Below are positions 1-5,615 of a stretch of DNA of 5,615 bases, in pieces. The position numbers and the translations under genes were made by a program. Source of the stretch: Oscillospiraceae bacterium (GTDB lineage: Bacteria > Bacillota > Clostridia > Oscillospirales > Acutalibacteraceae); NCBI GenBank assembly GCA_902795765.1, contig CADBMQ010000081.1:1-5615 (forward strand), read 5' to 3'. Positions within the stretch are counted from its first letter, which is position 1. Each line of letters starts with the position of its first letter. The notes beneath the pieces were generated by a model that was given only the letters and a program-made list of their open reading frames with translations, was not told where the DNA came from and searched no databases.

Positions 1-42
1 AAAGAGAGGCACAGTACGTGCTTAGGGAAGGAATAGATTAGA
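1..42 (+). other. Left-edge leader, probably the tail of an upstream gene plus ribosome binding site
   Basis: All three forward frames reach a stop in this stretch, at 23-25, 34-36 and 39-41, so any upstream gene ends here. The frame cannot be chosen from so few codons, although the frame ending at 23-25 uses codons common in the neighbouring genes. In ABC-exported polysaccharide loci the Wzm-type permease usually sits immediately before the Wzt ATPase, so that is the best guess for what ended here. The residues themselves do not prove it. Confidence 0.3.
24..32 (+). promoter_or_regulatory. Ribosome binding site of the ABC ATPase gene
   Basis: AGGGAAGGA lies about 10 bases before the ATG at 43. 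The next in-frame ATG, at 55, is 22 bases away and too far, so the site supports the start at 43. Confidence 0.6.
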
Positions 43-1344
43 ATGGCTCAACCTATGATAGAAATAAAAAACGTTGCGAAGGAATATCGCCTTGGTGCAA
101 TCGGCGGTAAAACTCTCAACGCAGAAATTCAGTCGAAATTTGCAAAGCTTCGTGGTAAAGACGATCCAAATAAAAAGCTTGGAGAAAAAGATGTTGAATA
201 CGGCAAAAAGTTTATGGCTTTGGATGGCGTTACTTTCAATGCTAATGAGGGCGAAGCAATAGGTATTATCGGTCACAATGGCGCAGGTAAATCAACACTT
301 TTGAAACTTATCTCTCAGGTAACTGCACCAAGTTCAGGCGAGATTATTCTTCGTGGTCGTGTAGCAAGTATGCTTGAAGTTGGTACAGGCTTCCACCCTG
401 AACTTACAGGTAGAGAAAACGTTTACCTCAATGGTGCAATTCTTGGTATGACCAAATCCGAAATTGACAAAAAATTTGACGAGATTGTTGAGTTTGCAGA
501 AATGGGTAAATTTATTGATACACCCGTTAAGCGTTATTCTTCGGGTATGTATGTAAAACTCGCATTTTCAGTTGCAGCCCATCTTGATAGTGAAATTATG
601 ATTATGGACGAGGTACTCGCAGTTGGTGACTCTAAGTTCCAAAACAAGTGCCTTGGTAAGATGAGTGACGAAGCGGGTTCAGGCGGAAGAACAATTCTTT
701 ATGTTAGCCATAATATGAGCACAATTCAGCGTCTTTGCACACGTGTTGTGGTACTCGACCATGGTAAAGTTGTGTACGATGGCGACACCGCAGGTGGCGT
801 AGCACGTTATCTTTCGGTTAACCGTGATGATTGCACACGTTCCGAACTTGAAAATGTTGAAAGAAATAAAATGTGTAAACTTGGCGCTCAAATGCTTCTT
901 GCAACCTTGCCCGATAAAGAAAATAACCTCTTTTTGCAGGGTGGAAAAATGCGTTTCCGTCTTAAATGGAAAACAAATAAAAATTTGATGAATGTTGTCC
1001 TCAGAGTATATCTTAATCATATGACATCAAGTCCTGTTGGCTTCACATCAGTTCCATTTGGCGACTGTAAAGCAGGAAATGTGTATGAAAGTGATGTTGA
1101 ACTTGACCTTAACGGTATTGTTCCAGGTTCGTACTATATCGGTTGCGAGTTCCACGAAATCGATTCTGCAGGTACAGCAGTATGGCACGATTATGTGCAA
1201 AATATGTTGCAGATAGAAATCCTCGAAAATCAGCAGATTGTACTTGCAAAAGCAGACTATACTAATAAAATCCCGTGGAACCATAATATGTGGGGTGCAT
1301 TGCGTATCAATTCGGAACTCGCTGAACATAAAGAAGTTAAATAA
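43..1344 (+). CDS. Wzt/TagH-type polysaccharide ABC transporter ATPase with C-terminal glycan-binding domain
   Basis: This 433-residue protein is the cytoplasmic ATPase of a polysaccharide exporter. It would power movement of a lipid-linked glycan through a Wzm-type permease. The ATPase domain covers about residues 5-255: Walker A GHNGAGKST (77-85), the family-typical EVGTGFHPELTGREN (112-126) where other ABC proteins carry the Q-loop, signature YSSGM (165-169), Walker B IMIMDE (185-190) with catalytic E190, and switch histidine H223. An insertion of about 40 mostly charged residues (about 18-57) separates the first strand from the strand leading to Walker A, as in one subgroup of O-antigen ATPases. 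Residues about 265-433 form a beta-rich extension consistent with the Wzt C-terminal carbohydrate-binding domain. In characterised Wzt proteins that domain recognises the finished or capped end of the polymer. The extension separates it from short TagH- or KpsT-like ATPases. It is the first complete gene of the operon. The family call is firm; the glycan bound is unknown. Confidence 0.93.
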   Translation: MAQPMIEIKNVAKEYRLGAIGGKTLNAEIQSKFAKLRGKDDPNKKLGEKDVEYGKKFMALDGVTFNANEGEAIGIIGHNGAGKSTLLKLISQVTAPSSGEIILRGRVASMLEVGTGFHPELTGRENVYLNGAILGMTKSEIDKKFDEIVEFAEMGKFIDTPVKRYSSGMYVKLAFSVAAHLDSEIMIMDEVLAVGDSKFQNKCLGKMSDEAGSGGRTILYVSHNMSTIQRLCTRVVVLDHGKVVYDGDTAGGVARYLSVNRDDCTRSELENVERNKMCKLGAQMLLATLPDKENNLFLQGGKMRFRLKWKTNKNLMNVVLRVYLNHMTSSPVGFTSVPFGDCKAGNVYESDVELDLNGIVPGSYYIGCEFHEIDSAGTAVWHDYVQNMLQIEILENQQIVLAKADYTNKIPWNHNMWGALRINSELAEHKEVK

Positions 1345-1350
1345 AACTTT

Positions 1351-1354
1351 GGAG
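1351..1354 (+). promoter_or_regulatory. Ribosome binding site that decides the aminotransferase start
   Basis: GGAG here is followed 11 bases later by ATG at 1366. It overlaps the upstream in-frame GTG at 1354, so it cannot serve that codon, and no other purine-rich site lies at a suitable distance before the GTG. Confidence 0.6.
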
Positions 1355-1365
1355 TGCAAATAAAA

Positions 1366-2445
1366 ATGATTAACGTTACACGTTCTTCCATTCCGTCAAT
1401 GGAAGAGTATATAAAAGAAATATCCTCAATTTGGGAGTCAAAATGGCTCACAAATATGGGCGAAAAGCATCAAGCGTTGGAAAAGGGATTAAAAGAGTAT
1501 TTGAATACCCCAAATGTAACTCTTTTCACAAATGGCCATTTGGCACTTGAAAATGTGTTGTCGGCGCTGAAACTCGAAGGCGAAGTAATAACAACACCAT
1601 TTACTTTTGCGTCAACAACTCACGCAATAGTGCGTAATGGATTAACACCTGTTTTCTGTGATGTAGATCCTGTGACTTGCACAATGGATGTAAATAAGAT
1701 TGAGTCGCTTATCACAGATAAAACCTGTGCAATAGTTCCTGTCCATGTTTATGGAAATATCTGCGATGTTGAAGCAATCGAAAAAATTGCGAAAGAGCAT
1801 AATCTTAAAGTAATTTATGATGGTGCTCACGCATTTGGCGAAACTTATAAAGGTGAAAATGTTGCGAATTTTGGCGATGCAACAATGTTCTCGTTCCACG
1901 CAACAAAGGTTTTCAATACAGTTGAAGGCGGAGCAGTAACATATAATAACAGCGACTTGACAGACACATTAAATTATGTCAAGAACTTTGGTATTCCAGG
2001 CGAAGACCGTATAGTATTTGCAGGTGGAAATGCTAAAATGAGTGAATTTCACGCAGCAATGGGCGTCTGCAATCTCCGCCATATTGACGAGTATATCGAG
2101 GGTCGCAGAATTGTCGCAGAAAGATATATCGAAAATCTTTCTGGTGTTGAAGGTATGTGTGTATGGCAAAAGCAAAAGGATGTTAAACATAATTTTGCAT
2201 ATATGCCCGTCATCTTTGATGGATGTAAATATACTCGTGATGAGGCGGCGGAAAAACTCGCTGAAAACGATATCAAGGCAAGAAAATATTTCTACCCGAT
2301 AATGAATGACTGCGAGTGCTACGGCAGAAATGCAGAGAGTACACCAACAGCAAAATACATTTCCGATCGTGTTTTGACATTGCCTTTGTATCCCGATTTA
2401 TCGCTTGACATTGTAGATAAAATTTGCGAAATTATAACTCATTAA
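1366..2445 (+). CDS. vioA: DegT/DnrJ/EryC1 sugar-nucleotide aminotransferase, VioA-like (dTDP-4-amino-4,6-dideoxyglucose transaminase)
   Basis: This is a PLP-dependent aminotransferase of 359 residues, a normal length for the family. It would transfer an amino group, usually from glutamate, to the 4-keto carbon of dTDP-4-keto-6-deoxyglucose. Visible features are WESKWLTN near the N-terminus (23-30), the phosphate-binding TNGHLAL (55-61), VPVHVYGN (124-131), YDGAHAFG (151-158) with D152 expected to contact the PLP ring nitrogen, and SFHATKVFNTVEGG (176-189) with K181 as the Schiff-base lysine. The SFHATK-FNT-EGG form is what I recall from VioA-type C4 transaminases rather than the C3 (QdtB/FdtB) enzymes. 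No 3,4-ketoisomerase gene, which a C3 pathway needs, is seen nearby. The next gene is an N-formyltransferase for such amines. I chose ATG 1366 over GTG 1354 because the ribosome binding site overlaps that GTG. Family is near certain; C4 specificity and gluco product (Qui4N rather than Fuc4N) are inferred. Confidence 0.85.
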   Translation: MINVTRSSIPSMEEYIKEISSIWESKWLTNMGEKHQALEKGLKEYLNTPNVTLFTNGHLALENVLSALKLEGEVITTPFTFASTTHAIVRNGLTPVFCDVDPVTCTMDVNKIESLITDKTCAIVPVHVYGNICDVEAIEKIAKEHNLKVIYDGAHAFGETYKGENVANFGDATMFSFHATKVFNTVEGGAVTYNNSDLTDTLNYVKNFGIPGEDRIVFAGGNAKMSEFHAAMGVCNLRHIDEYIEGRRIVAERYIENLSGVEGMCVWQKQKDVKHNFAYMPVIFDGCKYTRDEAAEKLAENDIKARKYFYPIMNDCECYGRNAESTPTAKYISDRVLTLPLYPDLSLDIVDKICEIITH

Positions 2446-2450
2446 GGTGG
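2446..2450 (+). promoter_or_regulatory. Ribosome binding site for the GTG-started formyltransferase
   Basis: GGTGG directly follows the aminotransferase stop codon and sits 7 bases before GTG 2458. This spacing supports the non-ATG start. Confidence 0.6.
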
Positions 2451-2457
2451 TTTTAAA

Positions 2458-3183
2458 GTGAAAGTTTGCGTAATAACAGACAATATCTATATATTTGAAA
2501 ATTTCACCGACTTGCTCAAACGTAAACCGCAAGAGGCACAGTTTGATTTTTACTATACCTCTTGGAACAAAGCGTTTGCAGAAAAATTTGGCGAAGATGG
2601 TGCAATGAAACCGATAAGATTAAAAGAGCAGGGCGAAGAGTTCTTCTCGTCTTATGATATGTTTATCTCGCTTCATTGCAAGCAACTTTTCCCCGAGCAG
2701 TTGGTTGAAAATCATCTTTGTATCAATGTTCACCCGGGCTACAATCCGTACAATCGTGGTTGGTTTCCACAAGTTTTCGGCATACTCAATAAATTGCCGA
2801 TAGGTGTAACAATTCATAAGATGGACGCAGAACTTGATCACGGTGATATTCTTTATCAGCAAACGCTCGATCTTCGTTCGGACGATACCTCGAAGGATAT
2901 ATATCAGCGAATTCTTGCTCTTGAAATCGAACTAATCGAAGAGCATATCGAAGATATTTTGAGCGGTAATTATAAAGCACTTCCCATGGAATCGGAAGGC
3001 AATATAAATTATAAATCAGACTTTGATAAGTTGTGTGAACTCGACCTTGAAAAGAACGCAACTTATGGTGAGGTTATTGATACACTCAGAGCGTTGACAT
3101 TCGCTCCCTATGAAAACGCATATTTCTACGATAATGATGGTAAAAAAGTTTACGTCGGAATAACCTTGCGAAAAGAAGATTAA
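2458..3183 (+). CDS. vioF: Sugar-nucleotide N-formyltransferase, VioF/WbtJ-like (dTDP-4-amino-4,6-dideoxyglucose formyltransferase)
   Basis: This 241-residue cytoplasmic enzyme belongs to the formyl-transferase fold shared with methionyl-tRNA formyltransferase (Fmt) and would use N10-formyl-tetrahydrofolate. The catalytic triad is visible: N90 and H92 in INVHPG (89-94), and D127 in LDHGD (126-130). The 35-residue spacing from H to D closely matches the 36 in E. coli Fmt (N106, H108, D144). NPYNRGWFPQVFGI (96-109) and GVTIHKMD (116-123) fill the conserved core. It lacks the Fmt C-terminal tRNA-binding domain, has the N-terminal strand MKVCVITDN of sugar formyltransferases, and is the usual length for small WbtJ/VioF-type enzymes without an ankyrin domain. 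It lies 12 bases after the aminotransferase that would make its substrate, so it probably gives dTDP-Qui4NFo. The start is GTG: it begins the conserved first strand and has a well-placed GGTGG. Sugar N-formyltransferase is near certain; the exact amine position and sugar rest on the neighbours. Confidence 0.85.
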   Translation: MKVCVITDNIYIFENFTDLLKRKPQEAQFDFYYTSWNKAFAEKFGEDGAMKPIRLKEQGEEFFSSYDMFISLHCKQLFPEQLVENHLCINVHPGYNPYNRGWFPQVFGILNKLPIGVTIHKMDAELDHGDILYQQTLDLRSDDTSKDIYQRILALEIELIEEHIEDILSGNYKALPMESEGNINYKSDFDKLCELDLEKNATYGEVIDTLRALTFAPYENAYFYDNDGKKVYVGITLRKED

Positions 3184-3189
3184 GAGGAG
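3183..3189 (+). promoter_or_regulatory. Ribosome binding site that supports a TTG start
   Basis: AGAGGAG overlaps the end of the formyltransferase stop codon and lies 9 bases before TTG 3199. The first in-frame ATG (3229) would cut off the first beta-strand of the glycosyltransferase, so the TTG is the likely start. Confidence 0.7.
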
Positions 3190-3198
3190 TTTTATACC

Positions 3199-4479
3199 TT
3201 GAAAATTTTGTGGCTTGTAAATATAATAATGCCGGAACTCTCGGAGCATCTCGGACAAAATGTTTCCGTTTTCGGCGGATGGCTCACAGGTGCGTTAAAT
3301 GCTATCAAAGAGAGTAACAACGAAATAGCGATATGCACAACAGTAACTGATAAAAAGTTTGTTGGCAAATTTGAAATAAATGGTGTAACATATTATAATA
3401 CGCTTCGTGCAGATGTTGCTTCAATGCAGAACGACTTCAAAGTTATACTCGACGAGGAAACTCCTGATGTAATTCATCTTTATGGAACCGAATTTGAACA
3501 TGCTTTTGCGATGTTTGAAGTTGCAGATAAAAGTAAAACTGTTGCGACCATTCAAGGCCCGTTGATTTATTATAAAGATGTTGTATATGGTGATATTCCG
3601 TCTGAAATTTGCGAGGATAAATTAACTCATAAAGTGCTTCGCAAATTAAAAAAAGGCGGCAACAGTATGCAACTCCAAAAAGAGAGTTACGAGCACCGTG
3701 CAAAGTACGAAATGGAAATTTTAAAGAGAGCTGAGTATATTCACGGTGGAAGTGACTGGGGATGTGCAGTTGGCTTTTCTGTAAACCAAACTGCAAAACT
3801 GTTTGATTTTGGATTGATACTTAGAGATTCCTTTTATACAAACGATTGTTGGAGTTATGATAAGTGTGAACCGCATACAATTTTCACCTTATTTAATTAT
3901 CCCATAAAAGGTTTTCACAAATTGCTTGATGCGTTGGCGATTGTTGTAAAAAAGTTTCCAGACACTAAAGTCAATATTGTTGGTAACAAATTTAGATATA
4001 GACATTATTCGGGATTACGAAAAAATTTGACAGATCATGCACCTGATTATAACTGGTATGTGCAAAAACTGATTGAAAAATATAATTTACAAAATAATCT
4101 TAATTTTATGGGATTTCTTGACGAAAAAACTGTAAAAGAAAAGATGCTTAAATCGAATGTGTTTGTTTCTGCATCTATCATTGAGAATCAGTCGACAACT
4201 CTTGGAGAGGCAATGATTTTAGGTGTCCCGAGTATCGCTTCTTGTGTTGGAGCAATGCAGGAAATGATAGACCACGGTGAAGACGGATTTTTGTATCCAT
4301 TCAGTGAGCCATATATGTTAGCATATTATATCTGTAAAATATTTGAAAGTAGAGATTTAGCAGAAAAGTTTTCGAAAAAAGGCAGAGAACATGCTCAAAG
4401 GACTTATAATAAAGGGCAAAATTGCAAAAATCTTTTAAATATGTATAAAACAATAGTAGAAAAAGGAGGAAAGCAGTGA
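3199..4479 (+). CDS. GT4-family (GT-B fold) glycosyltransferase
   Basis: This 426-residue protein is a retaining glycosyltransferase of the Glycos_transf_1 type, expected on the cytoplasmic face of the membrane where it would add one sugar to the growing lipid-linked glycan. The N-terminal domain opens with the strand [11 protein letters not shown] and a glycine turn FGGWLTGAL (25-33). The C-terminal domain holds [16 protein letters not shown] (231-246), VNIVGN (258-263), NFMGFLDE (302-309) and the EX7E motif E329-NQSTTLG-E337, then [11 protein letters not shown] and DGFLYP (362-367). It has no membrane segment that I can see. The TTG start is backed by AGAGGAG upstream and by keeping the conserved first strand. 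Its last four bases overlap the rmlA start (GTGA), so the two are probably translationally coupled. Its middle is clearly more AT-rich than the flanking genes. Donor and acceptor cannot be read from sequence; a dTDP-sugar from this operon is plausible, and a UDP- or GDP-sugar is not excluded. Confidence 0.88.
   Translation: MKILWLVNIIMPELSEHLGQNVSVFGGWLTGALNAIKESNNEIAICTTVTDKKFVGKFEINGVTYYNTLRADVASMQNDFKVILDEETPDVIHLYGTEFEHAFAMFEVADKSKTVATIQGPLIYYKDVVYGDIPSEICEDKLTHKVLRKLKKGGNSMQLQKESYEHRAKYEMEILKRAEYIHGGSDWGCAVGFSVNQTAKLFDFGLILRDSFYTNDCWSYDKCEPHTIFTLFNYPIKGFHKLLDALAIVVKKFPDTKVNIVGNKFRYRHYSGLRKNLTDHAPDYNWYVQKLIEKYNLQNNLNFMGFLDEKTVKEKMLKSNVFVSASIIENQSTTLGEAMILGVPSIASCVGAMQEMIDHGEDGFLYPFSEPYMLAYYICKIFESRDLAEKFSKKGREHAQRTYNKGQNCKNLLNMYKTIVEKGGKQ
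4464..4469 (+). promoter_or_regulatory. Consensus ribosome binding site inside the glycosyltransferase gene, for rmlA
   Basis: A perfect AGGAGG lies in the last codons of the glycosyltransferase, 6 bases before GTG 4476. It fixes the rmlA start and the 4-base GTGA overlap. Confidence 0.85.
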
Positions 4480-5372
4480 AAGGAATTATACTTGCGGGCG
4501 GTTCAGGAACAAGACTGTATCCGCTTACAAAAGTAACTTCAAAACAGTTACTTCCTGTTTATGATAAACCTATGATTTACTATCCGTTGTCTACGCTAAT
4601 GCTGGCAGGAATAAAGGATATTCTTATTATCTCAACTCCTGTTGACACACCGAGATTTAAAGAACTTCTTGGCGATGGTAGTCAGTTCGGAATAAATTTG
4701 AGTTATGCCGTTCAACCATCACCAGATGGACTTGCCCAAGCATTCTTGATTGGCGAAGAGTTTATCGGTGATGATTCTTGTGCTATGATTTTGGGTGATA
4801 ACATTTTCTATGGCGGTTGGTTTAGAAAGAATTTGAAAGAGGCAGTTAAGAATGCCGAAAACGGCAAATCAACAATTTTTGGTTATTATGTTCCCGATCC
4901 CGAGCGTTTTGGTATTGTGGAATTTGATAAAGAAGGCAATGTTTTGTCGGTTGAAGAAAAGCCCGAAAAGCCGAAATCAAACTATTGCATAACAGGTTTG
5001 TATTTCTACGATAATCGAGTTGTTGAAATGGCGAAAAAAGTTAAGCCGTCAGCAAGAGGCGAACTTGAAATAACCGATTTAAATCGCCTTTATCTTGAAG
5101 AGGACAACCTCAAAGTGCAGATACTCGGAAGAGGATTTGCGTGGCTTGATACAGGCACAATGGAAAGCCTTATGGATGCATCTTCGTTTGTACAAACGGT
5201 GCAAAATCGACAGGGTGTTGTAATTTCGGCACCGGAAGAGGTCGCATACCATGCAGGCTGGATAGATAAAGAGCGTTTGCTTCAATCAGCAGAGTTATAC
5301 GGAAAATCTCCGTATGGTGAACACCTTAAACGAGTAGCAAACGATCGTTTGATTTTTGAAAGGGGTGAGTAA
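4476..5372 (+). CDS. rmlA: Glucose-1-phosphate thymidylyltransferase RmlA
   Basis: This enzyme joins dTTP and glucose-1-phosphate to give dTDP-glucose and pyrophosphate, the entry step for all dTDP-6-deoxyhexoses; it is usually feedback-inhibited by dTDP-rhamnose. The 298-residue length is normal. Nucleotidyltransferase motifs run in order: [13 protein letters not shown] (6-18), the [11 protein letters not shown] segment (23-33), [11 protein letters not shown] (80-90), LGDNIF with metal ligand D108 (106-111), RFGIVEF (144-150), [11 protein letters not shown] (160-170) and [10 protein letters not shown] (223-232) with second metal ligand D225. The last motif has Met where enterobacterial enzymes have His (GTH); I recall Met as common in Firmicute RmlA, so this is not a defect. 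The start is GTG, set by a perfect AGGAGG and by the invariant MKGIILAGG opening. It overlaps the preceding gene by four bases and rmlB follows after one base. It supplies precursor for the aminotransferase branch and for any rhamnose branch. Confidence 0.97.
   Translation: MKGIILAGGSGTRLYPLTKVTSKQLLPVYDKPMIYYPLSTLMLAGIKDILIISTPVDTPRFKELLGDGSQFGINLSYAVQPSPDGLAQAFLIGEEFIGDDSCAMILGDNIFYGGWFRKNLKEAVKNAENGKSTIFGYYVPDPERFGIVEFDKEGNVLSVEEKPEKPKSNYCITGLYFYDNRVVEMAKKVKPSARGELEITDLNRLYLEEDNLKVQILGRGFAWLDTGTMESLMDASSFVQTVQNRQGVVISAPEEVAYHAGWIDKERLLQSAELYGKSPYGEHLKRVANDRLIFERGE
5361..5368 (+). promoter_or_regulatory. Ribosome binding site of rmlB
   Basis: AGGGGTGA in the last codons of rmlA lies 5 bases before ATG 5374, a spacing that fits a coupled rmlAB pair. 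Confidence 0.5.
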
Positions 5373-5373
5373 T

Positions 5374-5615
5374 ATGACAATAATCGTAACTGGCGGTGCC
5401 GGATTTATCGGAAGTAACTTTGTATTCCATATGTTGAAAAAATACCCAGACTATCGTATCATTTGTCTTGACAAATTGACTTATGCAGGTAACCTTTCAA
5501 CACTTGCACCGGTAATGGATAACGAAAATTTCCGTTTTGTAAAAGCAGATATCTGCGATAGAGAAGCAGTTTATAAACTTTTCGAGGAGGAAAAGCCCGA
5601 TATCGTGGTAAACTT
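5374..5615 (+). CDS. rmlB: dTDP-glucose 4,6-dehydratase RmlB, N-terminal part (cut by window edge)
   Basis: RmlB converts dTDP-glucose to dTDP-4-keto-6-deoxyglucose with bound NAD+. Only the first 80 codons of about 330-350 are present, and the frame is open to the right edge. The extended short-chain dehydrogenase Rossmann start is intact: MTIIVTGGAGFIGSN with the GxxGxxG glycines G7, G10 and G13, then the NAD-ribose aspartate and dTDP-glucose hallmark LDKLTYAGNL (32-41), VKADICD (57-63), and KPDIVVN (74-80) leading towards the expected FAAESHVDRS segment. LDKLTYAGN separates RmlB from UDP-glucose epimerases and other family members. The active-site YxxxK lies beyond the window and cannot be checked. 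The gene starts one base after the rmlA stop. Its product is the keto-sugar that the aminotransferase upstream would aminate. Confidence 0.95.
   Translation, partial: MTIIVTGGAGFIGSNFVFHMLKKYPDYRIICLDKLTYAGNLSTLAPVMDNENFRFVKADICDREAVYKLFEEEKPDIVVN

Noticed and set aside
364..420. Apparent absence of a Q-loop glutamine in the ABC ATPase (EVGTGFHPELTGREN)
   Set aside because: This is the normal form in Wzt/TagH/KpsT-type polysaccharide exporters, not a damaged site.
679..1020. Minus-strand open frame of 113 codons opposite the ABC ATPase gene
   Set aside because: Antisense to conserved coding sequence (switch histidine region onward), with no motif in the product.
1345..1365. The longest gap (21 bases), between the ATPase and aminotransferase genes, as a terminator or promoter site
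   Set aside because: It is too short for a hairpin with a T-tract or for -35/-10 boxes and is accounted for by the ribosome binding site.
2042..2302. Plus-strand open frame of 86 codons in another frame of the aminotransferase
   Set aside because: It sits fully inside conserved aminotransferase sequence and has no family resemblance.
3443..3796. Minus-strand open frame of 117 codons inside the glycosyltransferase
   Set aside because: It lies wholly opposite a well-supported gene, shows no recognisable domain, and its translation reads like an antisense shadow rich in His, Gln, Tyr and Phe.
3121..5015. A 15-base exact match, tatttctacgataat, at 3121-3135 and 5001-5015
   Set aside because: Both copies encode YFYDN in frame within unrelated proteins (formyltransferase and RmlA), the flanks do not match, and there is no third copy. 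Codon preference plus chance explains it.
5142..5175. Met instead of His in the RmlA motif [10 protein letters not shown], as a possible loss of function
   Set aside because: Metal ligands D108 and D225 and all other motifs are intact, and I recall Met at this place in Firmicute RmlA proteins, so it looks like a lineage variant.

Overview
The window is one unbroken run of plus-strand genes for making and exporting a cell-surface polysaccharide. In order it holds a Wzt-type ABC-transporter ATPase with a C-terminal carbohydrate-recognition domain, a sugar-nucleotide aminotransferase (DegT/VioA-like), a sugar N-formyltransferase (VioF/WbtJ-like), a GT4 glycosyltransferase, rmlA (glucose-1-phosphate thymidylyltransferase) and the first 80 codons of rmlB (dTDP-glucose 4,6-dehydratase), which runs off the right edge. 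Gaps between genes are 21, 12, 15, -4 and 1 bases, so this looks like a single operon. No stretch over 300 bases lacks a gene, and I see no terminator, internal promoter, RNA gene, insertion sequence, CRISPR array or long repeat.

The genes fit one pathway. RmlA makes dTDP-glucose and RmlB makes dTDP-4-keto-6-deoxyglucose. The aminotransferase would put an amino group on C4, giving dTDP-4-amino-4,6-dideoxyglucose (dTDP-Qui4N). The formyltransferase would formylate that amine using N10-formyl-tetrahydrofolate, giving dTDP-Qui4NFo. The GT4 enzyme may transfer this or another sugar, and the ABC transporter would export the finished glycan. The permease partner (Wzm type) is not in the window and probably lies just upstream. 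rmlC and rmlD, if present, would lie downstream.

The organism is most likely a low-to-moderate GC Firmicute of the Clostridia type. The grounds are strong AGGAGG-like ribosome binding sites, free use of GTG and TTG starts (three of six genes), GC of roughly 40%, and the look of the RmlA and RmlB sequences. This is inference from style and no marker gene is present. The individual families are all known. The point of interest is the combination: a formylated-aminosugar pathway directly linked to an ABC exporter ATPase that carries a glycan-sensing domain.
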